This document shows positions 42,001-50,224 of a DNA stretch of 57,889 nucleotides, piece by piece. The translations under genes were made by a program, and so were the position numbers. The notes under the pieces were generated by a model that ran no database searches, had not been told where the DNA came from, and saw nothing but the letters and a program-made list of their open reading frames with translations. Source of the stretch: an uncultured Bacteroidia bacterium (lineage in GTDB: Bacteria > Bacteroidota > Bacteroidia > Bacteroidales > UBA932). Positions within the stretch are counted from its first letter, which is position 1. Every line of letters begins with the position of its first letter. The stretch is taken from contig CACZEU010000010.1 in NCBI GenBank assembly GCA_902780175.1, positions 1 to 57,889 of the forward strand, read 5' to 3'.

Positions 42001-42330
42001 GGACACGAATGCCGCCGGATATGCGTACTTGTACGGGGCGTTGATGACCCCCGTGACGGTAAACACCGCCTTGCTGGTCCCGACGTATTCGGAGCCGGCC
42101 TCAAGTGCGTCGGATGTGACCCCGTTTACGGAAATGGCGTCGCCTGCGGCCCAGTAATTGGGATAGGACGTACCGCTCTTTGCTCCAAGGACGGTTTTGG
42201 TGGCGTCATCCGAGGGTTGTGAAATGTTGACCTCGAAACTTATTGTTTCGGGTGTTTCCGGTTCGATTATCAGTTGCTCCTGGGTACACGCGACAAGGAG
42301 CACAATTGCGAATAAACTGAACTTTTTCAT
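39028..42330 (-). CDS. Lipoprotein with fimbrillin-like, EEP phosphodiesterase, PKD and PQQ-propeller domains
   Basis: Surface-type lipoprotein of 1100 residues (lipobox LLVAC). Residues ~30-265 resemble the fimbrillin/Mfa-like fold. Residues ~275-545 are an endonuclease/exonuclease/phosphatase domain with all main residues: Asn in MVMSSNVRF, Glu in VIGLQEAQ, His in FMLNTHLSLY, Asp and Asn in IMTGDWNLV, Asp in LIDHIYY and His in ISDHYPVFA. A PKD domain (AYWEWDIDG) follows to about 640. The rest is a seven-bladed PQQ-like propeller (VEGNVYIPVQ, LDNDGNAYVRA, DGSLAWSRD). Relatives of the EEP fold hydrolyse DNA, inositol phosphates or sphingomyelin. The protein is a paralogue of the next gene upstream. 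Confidence 0.82.
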   Translation of the reverse strand: MKKFSLFAIVLLVACTQEQLIIEPETPETISFEVNISQPSDDATKTVLGAKSGTSYPNYWAAGDAISVNGVTSDALEAGSEYVGTSKAVFTVTGVINAPYKYAYPAAFVSNYNSGSARITLPATQNMQSDTYDASAFVMVGSGSSGALTFNPMMAAIKLTVPGTYDAKISSMMFESLGSEKVSGPFNTDFSSITAASGATSRVIVYAPGDGLAFGNSMYVLIPAQTYASGIRFTVRATDGTQMTFSTNSSFNAQAAKVYTLTSQTYTPAPETIPDGLMVMSSNVRFASARDKSSNPDTGDRDWTNRKSAYYAMVNYYRPAVIGLQEAQKEQVQDIKNNCSGYGHYGLGRKNGKDILADDSAWGLIPGTQAGEESSTILYRTDLITLGSHGTFWHSHSPNSAGSYYPAMTDKVPQTSTWAIMTYKPTNQQFFMLNTHLSLYDSRPDEIALIMSTVNSKNTGNLPVIMTGDWNLVEGDSWLNPVEAAYSNARHTAQITDSYGTYHWWGTESKLIDHIYYKSIGDCYMFRTDKRKWNDKYISDHYPVFAVFDPNLGSSASIPTADFDLPVDPQIDEAASFTDRSYSPAGIAYWEWDIDGIRSNEQNPTVTLQSVKDQAEVRLIVTDNNGQRATATKLITVESSDDHRLTAAWSRVYDSTTEATAYWTSPAVTRAGDRIYVSSSGYHLVAYNASGTQQGSFDIGKYGAAISGSKNCQTCTPSIDVEGNVYIPVQYSTGAGGNGGLFCIRPNMTEKWYVATGENSTYRTHIPAIFGSYVSVITRNVDIGLFDSNMVILNRSDGSLYQTLGCDKGSYGGMAISADGKLVFGSARGGASSGAAAGSETSGGFKVGVIDNTTGLWKTSANSDTGRGYNLLGMTHTDGNGYLTKGFQPAISTVDGSVYVCATTDNENIIVARYRLDNYIYGSAPTLLWKVEVEAAANNFGLGCVLDNDGNAYVRAADKIFKLNASDGSLAWSRDTGTGNCGVPAIDNLGYVYVNDSGKRRLLKLSPQDGSLVSQFLFENAQPRTSPTIDYNGNIYVTCTSINDEGAVLFKITCPRTTGPGANWSQLGGNPMKTCMVPGATEPYNSTGSSHEGYTPVDIF

Positions 42331-42338
42331 ACCATCGG

Positions 42339-42485
42339 CTAATTATAGTTCCAACCAAAACCTTCAAGGTCGTCTTTTTCCTCGAGGTTCGTCAGGTCGC
42401 TTGTGCTGGCGCACAGGGGCCGTCCGGTTCCATATACGGGAATCAGATGGGTGTCGGGAGTTAAATATTCTTTTTTCATAATCAT
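42339..42485 (-). CDS. Small Bacteroidetes MKK-type peptide, 46-48 residues
   Basis: Short gene between the two EEP lipoprotein genes. Starting at ATG 42479 it reads MKKEYLTPDTHLIPVYG and ends DLEGFGWNYN (46 residues); an ATG at 42485 overlaps the upstream stop as TGATG and adds MI. The pattern, MKK, an aromatic residue, then a Pro, a short hydrophobic stretch, a Cys-Ala-Ser-Thr-Ser turn and an acidic tail, is common in small unannotated Bacteroidetes proteins located beside cell-surface genes. There is no signal peptide and the function is unknown. The tight spacing to both neighbours supports its being real. Confidence 0.55.
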   Translation of the reverse strand: MIMKKEYLTPDTHLIPVYGTGRPLCASTSDLTNLEEKDDLEGFGWNYN

Positions 42486-45028
42486 CAATAGTTGGCGCCG
42501 GGAGGCGTGCAGGTCTTCTGGGGGTTGCCTCCGAGCTGCGACCAGTTGGGGCCGGGGGCTGTCGTTTTCTGGCATTTTATCTTGTAGAGAATGGCGCCCT
42601 GGGAGGAACTGCCGGTCACATATATGGTTCCGTCAGGCCCGATGGTCGGACTGGTCCTGGGGTTCTCGAGTTCCACGGAGGAGATGAGTTTGCCGTCAGC
42701 GGAAGAAAGCTTGAGCAGCTTGTTTGCGCCGTAGTCGACCACATACAGGTACCCCATGGAATCGATGGCGGGGACGCCGGTGTTGTAGTTGCCTTCGGTA
42801 TTGTAAACCCAGCCCTTGTCGCCGGTCTTGGAGTTCAGGCGGAAGACTTTCTCGGCGGCGCGGAAGTAGGCGTTGCCTTCTGCATCAAGCACGCAGCCAA
42901 GGCCGAGGACGCCGTTGGTTGAATGGGTTTCCAGTTCCACTTTCCACAGGGGCGTCGGAGTCGAATCGTATACGTAATTGTCCAGATTGAACTTGGCGCA
43001 GATCATATTCTCGTTGTCGCTGGTGGCGCATACATAAACGCAATGGTCGGTACCCACCGCAGGCTGGCCGGCCTTGGTCAGGTATCCGTTGCCGTCGGTG
43101 TGGCGCATGCCGAGGAGGTTGGTCTTGCGGCCGGCGTCGCTGTTGGCGGATGTCTTCCAGTTGCCGATGGCGCCGTCAACCACGGCTACATGGTATCCGC
43201 CGCTGGTTTCGGTGCTGGGTTCGCGTCCCTGCTTCGTGCCGCCCCTGTTGGTTGCATAGATCAGTTCGCCTTTATATCCGGCGGCCATGCCGCCCCAGGC
43301 ACCCTTGTCACACTCAAGTACCTGGACCAGGGACCCGTTGGAGCGTCTGAATACTGCGCAGTTCTTGGTGATGTCATTACCGCAGTTCGTCATGACCACT
43401 GCGACATAGTCTCCCACGATGGTCGTAATCGTATTGCGGTACTGCGAGGTGTTTCCGGTATCGTGGTACCAGTTCTCGCCGGTAAGGTCGGGCCTGATGG
43501 AGTACAGTCCGCCGTGGCCGTTTTCGCTGTAACCGTATTGCACGGGAATGTACACGTTGCCCTGGGAATCGATGGACGGAGTGGGTGTCTGGATGTCGCG
43601 GTCGGTAACGTACGGTTCGCGTTTGCCTATGTCGTAGGTGCCGAAGATATTGCCGTCCGGATTGAATCCTACGAGATGATAACCGGAAGACGCCACATAG
43701 ATTCTGTCGCCTGCCGGAGTGACGGCCGGAGCCGTCCAGTCAGCCACTGCAGTGCCCTTTCCGTCGGTGGTGTCGTCATAGAGCTTGCTCCACTCTATGG
43801 TGAGGTCGTGCCCTCCGGAAATGGCCACGGAGAAGGTCTTTGATGCCGATGCCTTCTGGCCGTAATGGTCTGTAACGGTGAGACTCACGGGGATGTCGTC
43901 TCCGTAGGTGTTGAACATTACCTCCGGGTTCTGTGCGGCTGAAACGATGCCGCCGATATTCCATTCCCAAACCTCAATGCCGTCTTCCGATGTGGATTTG
44001 TCCGTAAACCTGATGGTTTCGTCCATCTTGGGATTCGCGGGAATCTCGAAATCGGCAACGGGCTTCGCCTTTTCGGTGGAGCCTGTCTTGAACTGGAAGA
44101 TTGCATATACCGGATGATGGTCGGATATCCACAGTCCTTTCCACTTCATGTTGAGGGTGCGGAAACGGAGGCACTTCTCGAATCCGGACCAGAAGATGTG
44201 GTCCAGGTGCTGGTGCTTGGAGATAGTACTCTGACTGCCCCACCAGTGGAAAGTCTCGATGTTGTCGGTAAGGGGTGCTGTCTGTCTTGCACTGGAGTAG
44301 TTTTCCCGTATCGGCGCCATTATAGGGTCGGTCTCTTCGAGGTTCCAGTCCGCCGACAGGACGGTCGGAAGCCCGGCGGGGCATTTTTCCTTGATGGTAT
44401 TCAATATGACCTGGACTTCTTTGGGCTGGGAGGCCTCATACAGGCTGAAATGGGTGTTGATGTAGAAGAACCGGCGTCCGCTTTCCTTGGCGGTAAGTAC
44501 GGCCCAGGTCGCGGTGCGGCTTTGTCCGTATTTGCCGTCGGTCATTTCCGGGAAATAGCTTCCTATCTCATTCGGGGTTGGAGACAGCCATACGGTGCCC
44601 CAGTCTTCCACCGAGATTTCATCGGTCTTGTACAGGATCGATGTCGATTCGCCCTGCTGTGAGCCGTCATTCCGGCCGACACCGATATAGGAGTAACCTT
44701 TGCAGTTGGCGACTATGTCTGCGACCTGGTTCATTTCAGCTTCCTGGACGCCGATTACCATTGGCTGCATGGTGTTGACCATCTGGAAGTAGCCTTTCTT
44801 GCGCACCTCCCAGTCGCGGTCGCCGACATCGGGGTCGTCCGCCTTGTTGCGGGCTGAGTAATAGCGGACGTTCGAGGACATAATCATGAGTCCCTTGACA
44901 TCCTCGGTGGGGAGAGGGTCGTCATCATCCACCTCGACGGTGTACCATTTGCTGTAGTCCAGCTGTTGCTGCTGGTAGCAGGACGGCAGCAGGAATAATG
45001 TCAGGAGAATAAATATATATTTCTTCAT
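42485..45028 (-). CDS. Lipoprotein with EEP phosphodiesterase, PKD and PQQ-propeller domains
   Basis: Lipoprotein of 847 residues (lipobox LFLLPSC), a paralogue of the 1100-residue protein without its fimbrillin-like part. EEP domain at about residues 45-305: IMSSNVRYYS, VIGVQEAEMNQ, FYINTHFSLYE, VLSADWNLEETD (Gly before the Asp replaced by Ala), HLDHIFW and ISDHHPVYAIF. A PKD domain with VWEWNIGGI and a PQQ-like propeller (SQGNVYIPVQ, AEGNAYFRAAE, GDKGWVYN) follow. Ends with NWSQLGGNPQKTC like its paralogue, so both come from a duplication. It lies just after SusD in the transcript and may be displayed on the cell surface. Substrate unknown. Confidence 0.83.
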   Translation of the reverse strand: MKKYIFILLTLFLLPSCYQQQQLDYSKWYTVEVDDDDPLPTEDVKGLMIMSSNVRYYSARNKADDPDVGDRDWEVRKKGYFQMVNTMQPMVIGVQEAEMNQVADIVANCKGYSYIGVGRNDGSQQGESTSILYKTDEISVEDWGTVWLSPTPNEIGSYFPEMTDGKYGQSRTATWAVLTAKESGRRFFYINTHFSLYEASQPKEVQVILNTIKEKCPAGLPTVLSADWNLEETDPIMAPIRENYSSARQTAPLTDNIETFHWWGSQSTISKHQHLDHIFWSGFEKCLRFRTLNMKWKGLWISDHHPVYAIFQFKTGSTEKAKPVADFEIPANPKMDETIRFTDKSTSEDGIEVWEWNIGGIVSAAQNPEVMFNTYGDDIPVSLTVTDHYGQKASASKTFSVAISGGHDLTIEWSKLYDDTTDGKGTAVADWTAPAVTPAGDRIYVASSGYHLVGFNPDGNIFGTYDIGKREPYVTDRDIQTPTPSIDSQGNVYIPVQYGYSENGHGGLYSIRPDLTGENWYHDTGNTSQYRNTITTIVGDYVAVVMTNCGNDITKNCAVFRRSNGSLVQVLECDKGAWGGMAAGYKGELIYATNRGGTKQGREPSTETSGGYHVAVVDGAIGNWKTSANSDAGRKTNLLGMRHTDGNGYLTKAGQPAVGTDHCVYVCATSDNENMICAKFNLDNYVYDSTPTPLWKVELETHSTNGVLGLGCVLDAEGNAYFRAAEKVFRLNSKTGDKGWVYNTEGNYNTGVPAIDSMGYLYVVDYGANKLLKLSSADGKLISSVELENPRTSPTIGPDGTIYVTGSSSQGAILYKIKCQKTTAPGPNWSQLGGNPQKTCTPPGANY

Positions 45029-45040
45029 ACTTTTAGATCT

Positions 45041-46894
45041 TTACCATCCGGGGTTCTGGTCAAGTTTGTATCCGTGGTTCTCATACTCGCGTATGACCTC
45101 GGCGGGAATGGGATAGAGGTACTGCCGGTCGTCATCGTGCCATATGCGTTTGATGGTGACCTCGTAGCGGAGGTCGTAGCCGCCGTCGGGATTCTCGTCC
45201 AGGCGGAGTCCCTGCTCCGTGGAGTCCTCCGGATACACATGGACGTATTTGTTCTGGGCGTAACTGGGAACGTCAGCGTATTCATCATATGTGACGTAAA
45301 AATCCTGGGTGTCGTCGTCGTTTACCTTGAACTGTGCGTTCAGATAGGGTACATGGATGCCGGTCCAGGGGACGCGCTCGAAGTTCTTGCCTTCCTTCCA
45401 GCGTTTGAGGTCGTCGGCACGGAAGCCTTCGTAAACCAGTTCGATAGCCCTTTCGCGGCGGATCTCAAGTATCACGGGATCGTTGATGTCGGGATAGAAC
45501 GTCTCCTGTAGGTATTTGTCCACCTTTGTGGGCTTGGACAGCGTCACGCCGGGCTTGTCCTGGAAACCGGCGCGCAGACGCAGTGCGCCGATGGTGGCGG
45601 CCCAGTCGGAGTCGGTGAGTTCTCCCAGTTCAGCCATGGCCTCGGCATAGTTGAGCAGGACCTCGGCGTAACGGATGATGGGCTGGCTGTTCTCGTTCTT
45701 GTTGGTTCCGTTCTTTTCCGTCGAGTCCTCCACGAACTTGATGGGCTGGTAGCCGGTGATGGCGACCCCGTCCACGATGTTGGGACGGCGGTCCCTCCAG
45801 CCGCCGCCCTTCATCTCATACCTGGGACCCTTGACGGTCTGGGCCAGGCGGGCGTCGCGGCCGGAGAATTCATTGATGAAGTTGATGGCCTTGTATGCGG
45901 CTTTGTCGGTGAACGGCGTGCCGTCAGTGCAAAGGTAGGTGAATATGAACGCCCTGGAAAGGCAGCTGCAGCCGCCGTAGGTGGGTGAATTCCAGTACCA
46001 GTTGGCATCGCCCGTCACCAGGTCGATGAGGGATGCCTGTACGCCCAGGATTACTTCGTCGGTGATGATGTCCTTGGAGTAGAACAGGCTCCTGTATGCG
46101 CCAAGGGAAGGGTTGTCGGTCAGATATGCATCGGCACACACCTTGTTGTTAAGCTGCACCAGCGGGTCGTTGATAATTACTTTCGCTGCTTCTGCCGCCA
46201 GACGGTAAAGCTTTTCGGCGGTCCACTCGGAAGTCTCCAGATTGTGATACTTGCGCCAGGAGGCTTCATACAGGCAGACACGCGACTTCAAAGCGTAGGC
46301 GGCATTCTTGGATATGCGGGTGTTGTTTTTGGACGATGTGGTCCTGATGCTGTCAGCCGCATAGTCAAGGTCTTCTATTATGTGGCTGATGATGACGTCG
46401 CGGGAATCCCTGTTTTTGTACATCTCGTCCAGCTCGTCATTCTTGAGGCAATGGTCAAACCAGGGCACTCCACCGTATTTGAAGAGTTTCTGGTAGTAAA
46501 AGTACGCCCTGAACCAGCGGGCTAAACCCTCGTAATGGGCTTTGTCGGCCTTCGATACGGTGCACAGTTCTTTATCGTTCAAGCCGTCGATAAAGTAATT
46601 GACCGTACGGAGGTTGCCCCAGCCCCAGGACGTGGAGGTCTCCGCAGTATATGCGGTGGTGTAGAACGTGCTTACGCTCCTGCCGACTGCATAGTCCGTA
46701 GTCCCTTCGCCGCTGGTCAGGTCGCTGAGCGACGGGAGCTGTTGGTAGAAAGAGAGTGAATATGATTCCAGACCCTGTGCGGAGCCGAAGATCAGGGCTT
46801 TGTTCCCGGATGTCACAGGCAATTCCACAAGGGAGCAGGAATAAAGGCTGAGCGCTCCCAGGGTGGCGATGATAAATATCCTGTACTTTTTCAT
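45041..46894 (-). CDS. SusD/RagB-family outer-membrane nutrient-binding lipoprotein
   Basis: Surface lipoprotein of 617 residues (lipobox SLYSC, Cys near residue 20) that forms the lid of the SusC transporter. The SusD N-terminal TPR-like helices appear with SADKAHYEGLARWFRAYFYYQ, where the LRAxYYY-like sequence is a family hallmark, and the C-terminal part has PIIRYAEVLLNYAEAMAELG and PVILEIRRERAIELVYEGFR, also typical. Lies five bases after SusC and upstream of the EEP lipoprotein. The ligand is not known. Confidence 0.95.
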   Translation of the reverse strand: MKKYRIFIIATLGALSLYSCSLVELPVTSGNKALIFGSAQGLESYSLSFYQQLPSLSDLTSGEGTTDYAVGRSVSTFYTTAYTAETSTSWGWGNLRTVNYFIDGLNDKELCTVSKADKAHYEGLARWFRAYFYYQKLFKYGGVPWFDHCLKNDELDEMYKNRDSRDVIISHIIEDLDYAADSIRTTSSKNNTRISKNAAYALKSRVCLYEASWRKYHNLETSEWTAEKLYRLAAEAAKVIINDPLVQLNNKVCADAYLTDNPSLGAYRSLFYSKDIITDEVILGVQASLIDLVTGDANWYWNSPTYGGCSCLSRAFIFTYLCTDGTPFTDKAAYKAINFINEFSGRDARLAQTVKGPRYEMKGGGWRDRRPNIVDGVAITGYQPIKFVEDSTEKNGTNKNENSQPIIRYAEVLLNYAEAMAELGELTDSDWAATIGALRLRAGFQDKPGVTLSKPTKVDKYLQETFYPDINDPVILEIRRERAIELVYEGFRADDLKRWKEGKNFERVPWTGIHVPYLNAQFKVNDDDTQDFYVTYDEYADVPSYAQNKYVHVYPEDSTEQGLRLDENPDGGYDLRYEVTIKRIWHDDDRQYLYPIPAEVIREYENHGYKLDQNPGW

Positions 46895-46899
46895 AACCG

Positions 46900-49800
46900 T
46901 CAGATTTTAATGGTTATACCGAGTGAGAATGTCCGCAGGGAGGTGAGGCTGTTGCCGTCACCTAAGTTGTCGGTGCCGTTGCCGAGGTCGACGTCGGAGC
47001 CGTGGGTTGCGGTGACGACGTCAACATCCGTAGTCAGTCTGTACAGAGGCGACCAGGTGTAGAGGTTTTCACCCGAGAAGTAGATGGTGAGGCCGCTCAG
47101 GCCGATTGGCTTAAGCCATTTGCGAGGCAGGTTCCAGCCCACCTGGAGGTTCTGGAGCCGGCAGTATGCGGCGTTCAGGACGTATCGGTCCACCTTGTGC
47201 TGCCCGGAGAAGAATATACGGTAGTAGCCGCTGTATTTGGGCAGGAATGAATCACGGTGCTCCGGAGTCCAGGCGTTGTTGACCGTCCAGGCCAGTGCAT
47301 TTCCGTATGGCCTGTGGTACTGGCCCCAGATGATGGATTCACCGCTCGGGTACCAGTCCTGTTTACCTATTCCCTGGAACATTGCGGATGCGTAGATTCC
47401 GTTCCATTCCAGATTCAGCGAGAGAGAGTAGTGATACCGGGGGTGCTTGTTTCCAACGATCTCCATATCGCCCGGATCGAGTGCGGTCTGGGCGCCCTTG
47501 TCGATCTGGTAGTTTCCGTTCTTGTCTTCCAGGATTACGTCGCCCGGCTTTGATATGTATCCCTCGTTGATCTGGATGAGTTTATTGACGTATGGGATAC
47601 CGTCTCCGTAGTAATTGTTGATCTGGTCCTCGTCATCGAAGAAACCTACGAATTTGAATCCCCAGATTTCGCCGATTTCCTGCCCCTCGTAATAGTCGCT
47701 GAGGGACTTTGACGGGTTGTTGTAACGGGTTATGAATGAACGGTTGTCCGCCAGGGTGGCCTTAATGCCGTAATTGAGGTCATGTCCGCCAAGGGGGAAC
47801 GAGTCGTCATAGCTAAGAGACAGTTCGAATCCGCGGGTGACGAGGTCGGCGTAGTTGCCTTTGGGAGCGCTGGCTCCGTAGGTATCCGGCAGGGTCGGGC
47901 CCACCGTGTACATATTCAGCGTATTGCGAACATAATAGTCGCCCGTGAAATTGATCTTTCCGTTGTAGAAACCTACATCGATACCTCCGTCTATGGTCCT
48001 TGACGTTTCCCAGGTCAGGTTGTCCGGAATCTGGCTCGGTATCGAGGTGATGCGCCTCTTGCTTTCGCCGTCTATGACGTTGCTGAGGTTGGAGAATCCG
48101 AACCTTTCCACGAATGAATACTCAGACACGTTTCCGTTGCCGAGCTGGCCCCAGGAGGCGCGCAGCTTGAGATTGGATATGATTGACGGGCTGACGTTCC
48201 ACCAGTGTTCCTTGGAGACTCTCCAAGCGGCGGAGGCGGAAGGGAAGAAGCCCCATTGCTGGTTGGTGGGGAACTTGGATGATCCGTCATAGCGACCGTT
48301 GAGTTCCAGCAGGTAGCGCTCGTCGAAGGCATAATTGAGCCTGGCGAAGAGGCCTGCGCTCTTCCAGCGGCCTTCGTATGAGTACTCGGAGAAATTGTCT
48401 CCCATTGCCATGTTGATGGATTCCACGTCCTCGGAGATGAGACCATAGCGCAGCATCTGGAATGCCTTTGATGCGTACTGCTCCCAGTTGAAGCCGGCAA
48501 GGACCTTGAAATCATGCTTTTCGCCCCAAACGTTGGCATACTCCGCATAGGCATTGGTCGAAATATAGTTGCTCTTGAACCAATACTCCTGGACATAGTC
48601 GTTCACGCCGGGAGTTCCTCTCCAGGTAATTTCTCCGGGAGCCTCACTGTAACTGACCATTGTGTTCTTTTTGAGGTCGTTTTCCCAGTTGGTCTTGAAG
48701 GAGAAATCTGCGTTGAGCCTGAGGGTGTGGTCGAAGAATTCCGCCCGTGCTCCCGTCGTGGTGGTGAAGTTGTTCCGGAGTTTGTCGGTATAGTTCTTTC
48801 CGGTTACCAGACCGCCGATTGCCATAGCTCCGCTCTTGGTGAGGGTCCCGTCCGGATTGAAAACAGGGGCGCTCACGTGGCCCTCGTCCTGCATGCTGCG
48901 GAGGAACAGGCCGTTGTTGTTCTGGTTATGGCTGGCGGGGATATGGTTCTTATCGTAGTTGAACGAAATGTTTTCCCATATTTTCAACCATTCGAAGGGC
49001 CTCGCTGTGACCTTGGACCTCAATGAGGTCGTGAAGTATTCGTCCGGGTTGAAATTCAGGATTCCGTCGTATTTGTAGATACGTCCCGAAAGGTAATAGT
49101 CGATCTTTCCCGATGTGCCGCTGGCGGAAAGGTTGTGCGTACGGGCCATCGTGTACGGCTTGTAGATGATCTTGTAGTAGTTGGTGTTGCCATAATAGAC
49201 GTACCGGCCGCTTTCGTCTACGTCCACTTCGTCGGTGATGCCCTTCTGCTTGCGCCGCAGGAACTCGTCCATCCAGGCCTGCGAGTATTCCTGGCTGGTG
49301 TTGATTCCGGAAGGCTCCAGGCCCCAATAGTTGTAATATGCTTCCCTGAACAGCGCGGCATATACATATCCGTCATCGACGATGTTCGGAAGGTTGCTCG
49401 GTGTGAGGAAGGACATGTTCTCATTATAACTGAAATTGAACTTGCCCGCCTCCTGGGATGCGCTCTTGGTGGTGATGAGCACCACGCCGAACGTTGCGCG
49501 GGAGCCGTAGATGGACGCTGATGCGGCATCTTTCAGTACGGAGACGCTCTCTATGTCATCCGGGTTGAGCAGTGCCGGGTCGCCTTCCACGCCGTCTATG
49601 AGCACCAGTGCGTTGCCGCCGCCGCCCACCGAGGTGGTGCCGCGGATGTTGTAATCGGCACTGCGGCTCGGCTTGCCGTCGGAAAGGGTGATGTTAAGGT
49701 TCGGGATGGCTCCCACCAGCATCTGTGTGGTGTTCGATGAAGGACGGCCGGAGAAGACTTCCGAGGTGACCTGGTCGATGGCTCCGGTCAGGTTGGCCCT

Positions 49801-50136
49801 TTTCGATGTACCGTAACCCACAACCACCACGTCGTCCAGGAATTCTGAAGAAGTGGAAAGCAGGATTTCCATGGGGCCGGGGCCGGTTACCTTGAAAGAG
49901 TGATCCTCAAATCCCAGGGACGAAACGACAATCTCCTGTCCCTGCGAGGCTGAAAGGGAGAACTTTCCGTCGATGTCCGTGACCGTTCCGCTGGATGTTC
50001 CCTTGACGAGCACGCCGGCGCCGATCACGGGCTCCCCGGTGACGGCGTCCTTGACGACGCCGGTGACCGTGAGGCTCTGCGCGAAGCCGGTTACGGCCAG
50101 GAGCATCAACAGTATGGATGTAACAAAGCGTTGCAT
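46900..50136 (-). CDS. SusC/RagA-family TonB-dependent outer-membrane transporter
   Basis: TonB-linked importer of 1078 residues. After the signal peptide (MQRFVTSILLMLLAVTGFA) comes a carboxypeptidase-regulatory-like domain (VTGVVKDAVTGEPVIGAGV), the TonB box DDVVVVGYGTSKR, the plug with the RagA signature SVSVLKDAASASIYGSRATF, and a 22-strand barrel ending LRTFSLGITIKI. Pairs with SusD. No N-terminal sigma-regulator domain (STN) is present, so control is likely through the hybrid sensor at 52566. A promoter-like box is upstream. Confidence 0.96.
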   Translation of the reverse strand: MQRFVTSILLMLLAVTGFAQSLTVTGVVKDAVTGEPVIGAGVLVKGTSSGTVTDIDGKFSLSASQGQEIVVSSLGFEDHSFKVTGPGPMEILLSTSSEFLDDVVVVGYGTSKRANLTGAIDQVTSEVFSGRPSSNTTQMLVGAIPNLNITLSDGKPSRSADYNIRGTTSVGGGGNALVLIDGVEGDPALLNPDDIESVSVLKDAASASIYGSRATFGVVLITTKSASQEAGKFNFSYNENMSFLTPSNLPNIVDDGYVYAALFREAYYNYWGLEPSGINTSQEYSQAWMDEFLRRKQKGITDEVDVDESGRYVYYGNTNYYKIIYKPYTMARTHNLSASGTSGKIDYYLSGRIYKYDGILNFNPDEYFTTSLRSKVTARPFEWLKIWENISFNYDKNHIPASHNQNNNGLFLRSMQDEGHVSAPVFNPDGTLTKSGAMAIGGLVTGKNYTDKLRNNFTTTTGARAEFFDHTLRLNADFSFKTNWENDLKKNTMVSYSEAPGEITWRGTPGVNDYVQEYWFKSNYISTNAYAEYANVWGEKHDFKVLAGFNWEQYASKAFQMLRYGLISEDVESINMAMGDNFSEYSYEGRWKSAGLFARLNYAFDERYLLELNGRYDGSSKFPTNQQWGFFPSASAAWRVSKEHWWNVSPSIISNLKLRASWGQLGNGNVSEYSFVERFGFSNLSNVIDGESKRRITSIPSQIPDNLTWETSRTIDGGIDVGFYNGKINFTGDYYVRNTLNMYTVGPTLPDTYGASAPKGNYADLVTRGFELSLSYDDSFPLGGHDLNYGIKATLADNRSFITRYNNPSKSLSDYYEGQEIGEIWGFKFVGFFDDEDQINNYYGDGIPYVNKLIQINEGYISKPGDVILEDKNGNYQIDKGAQTALDPGDMEIVGNKHPRYHYSLSLNLEWNGIYASAMFQGIGKQDWYPSGESIIWGQYHRPYGNALAWTVNNAWTPEHRDSFLPKYSGYYRIFFSGQHKVDRYVLNAAYCRLQNLQVGWNLPRKWLKPIGLSGLTIYFSGENLYTWSPLYRLTTDVDVVTATHGSDVDLGNGTDNLGDGNSLTSLRTFSLGITIKI

Positions 50137-50162
50137 AAATTAAAACCGGATTTATTATGATG

Positions 50163-50189
50163 CAAAAATAATCCGGAACAACGCTTGTT
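50163..50189 (-). promoter_or_regulatory. -7 box and dyad upstream of susC
   Basis: TATTTTTG on the minus strand (50170-50163) matches TAnnTTTG, 27 bases before the susC start. No TTG is present at the expected distance; instead a small dyad AACAA-CGC-TTGTT lies at 50177-50189. A second inverted pair, CCGGATT at 50146-50152 and AATCCGG at 50170-50176, brackets the box. A weak upstream element with dyads fits an activated promoter, perhaps through the AraC-type domain of the hybrid sensor. The role is inferred. Confidence 0.45.
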
Positions 50190-50224
50190 GCTACACCGAT
50201 AATTTACAGAATTGCAACTATTAT

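Noticed and set aside
42479..42575. Longer form of the small peptide starting at 42575
   Set aside because: The upstream residues are the out-of-frame reading of the EEP paralogue's end; the MKK start at 42479/42485 fits the peptide family and the TGATG coupling.
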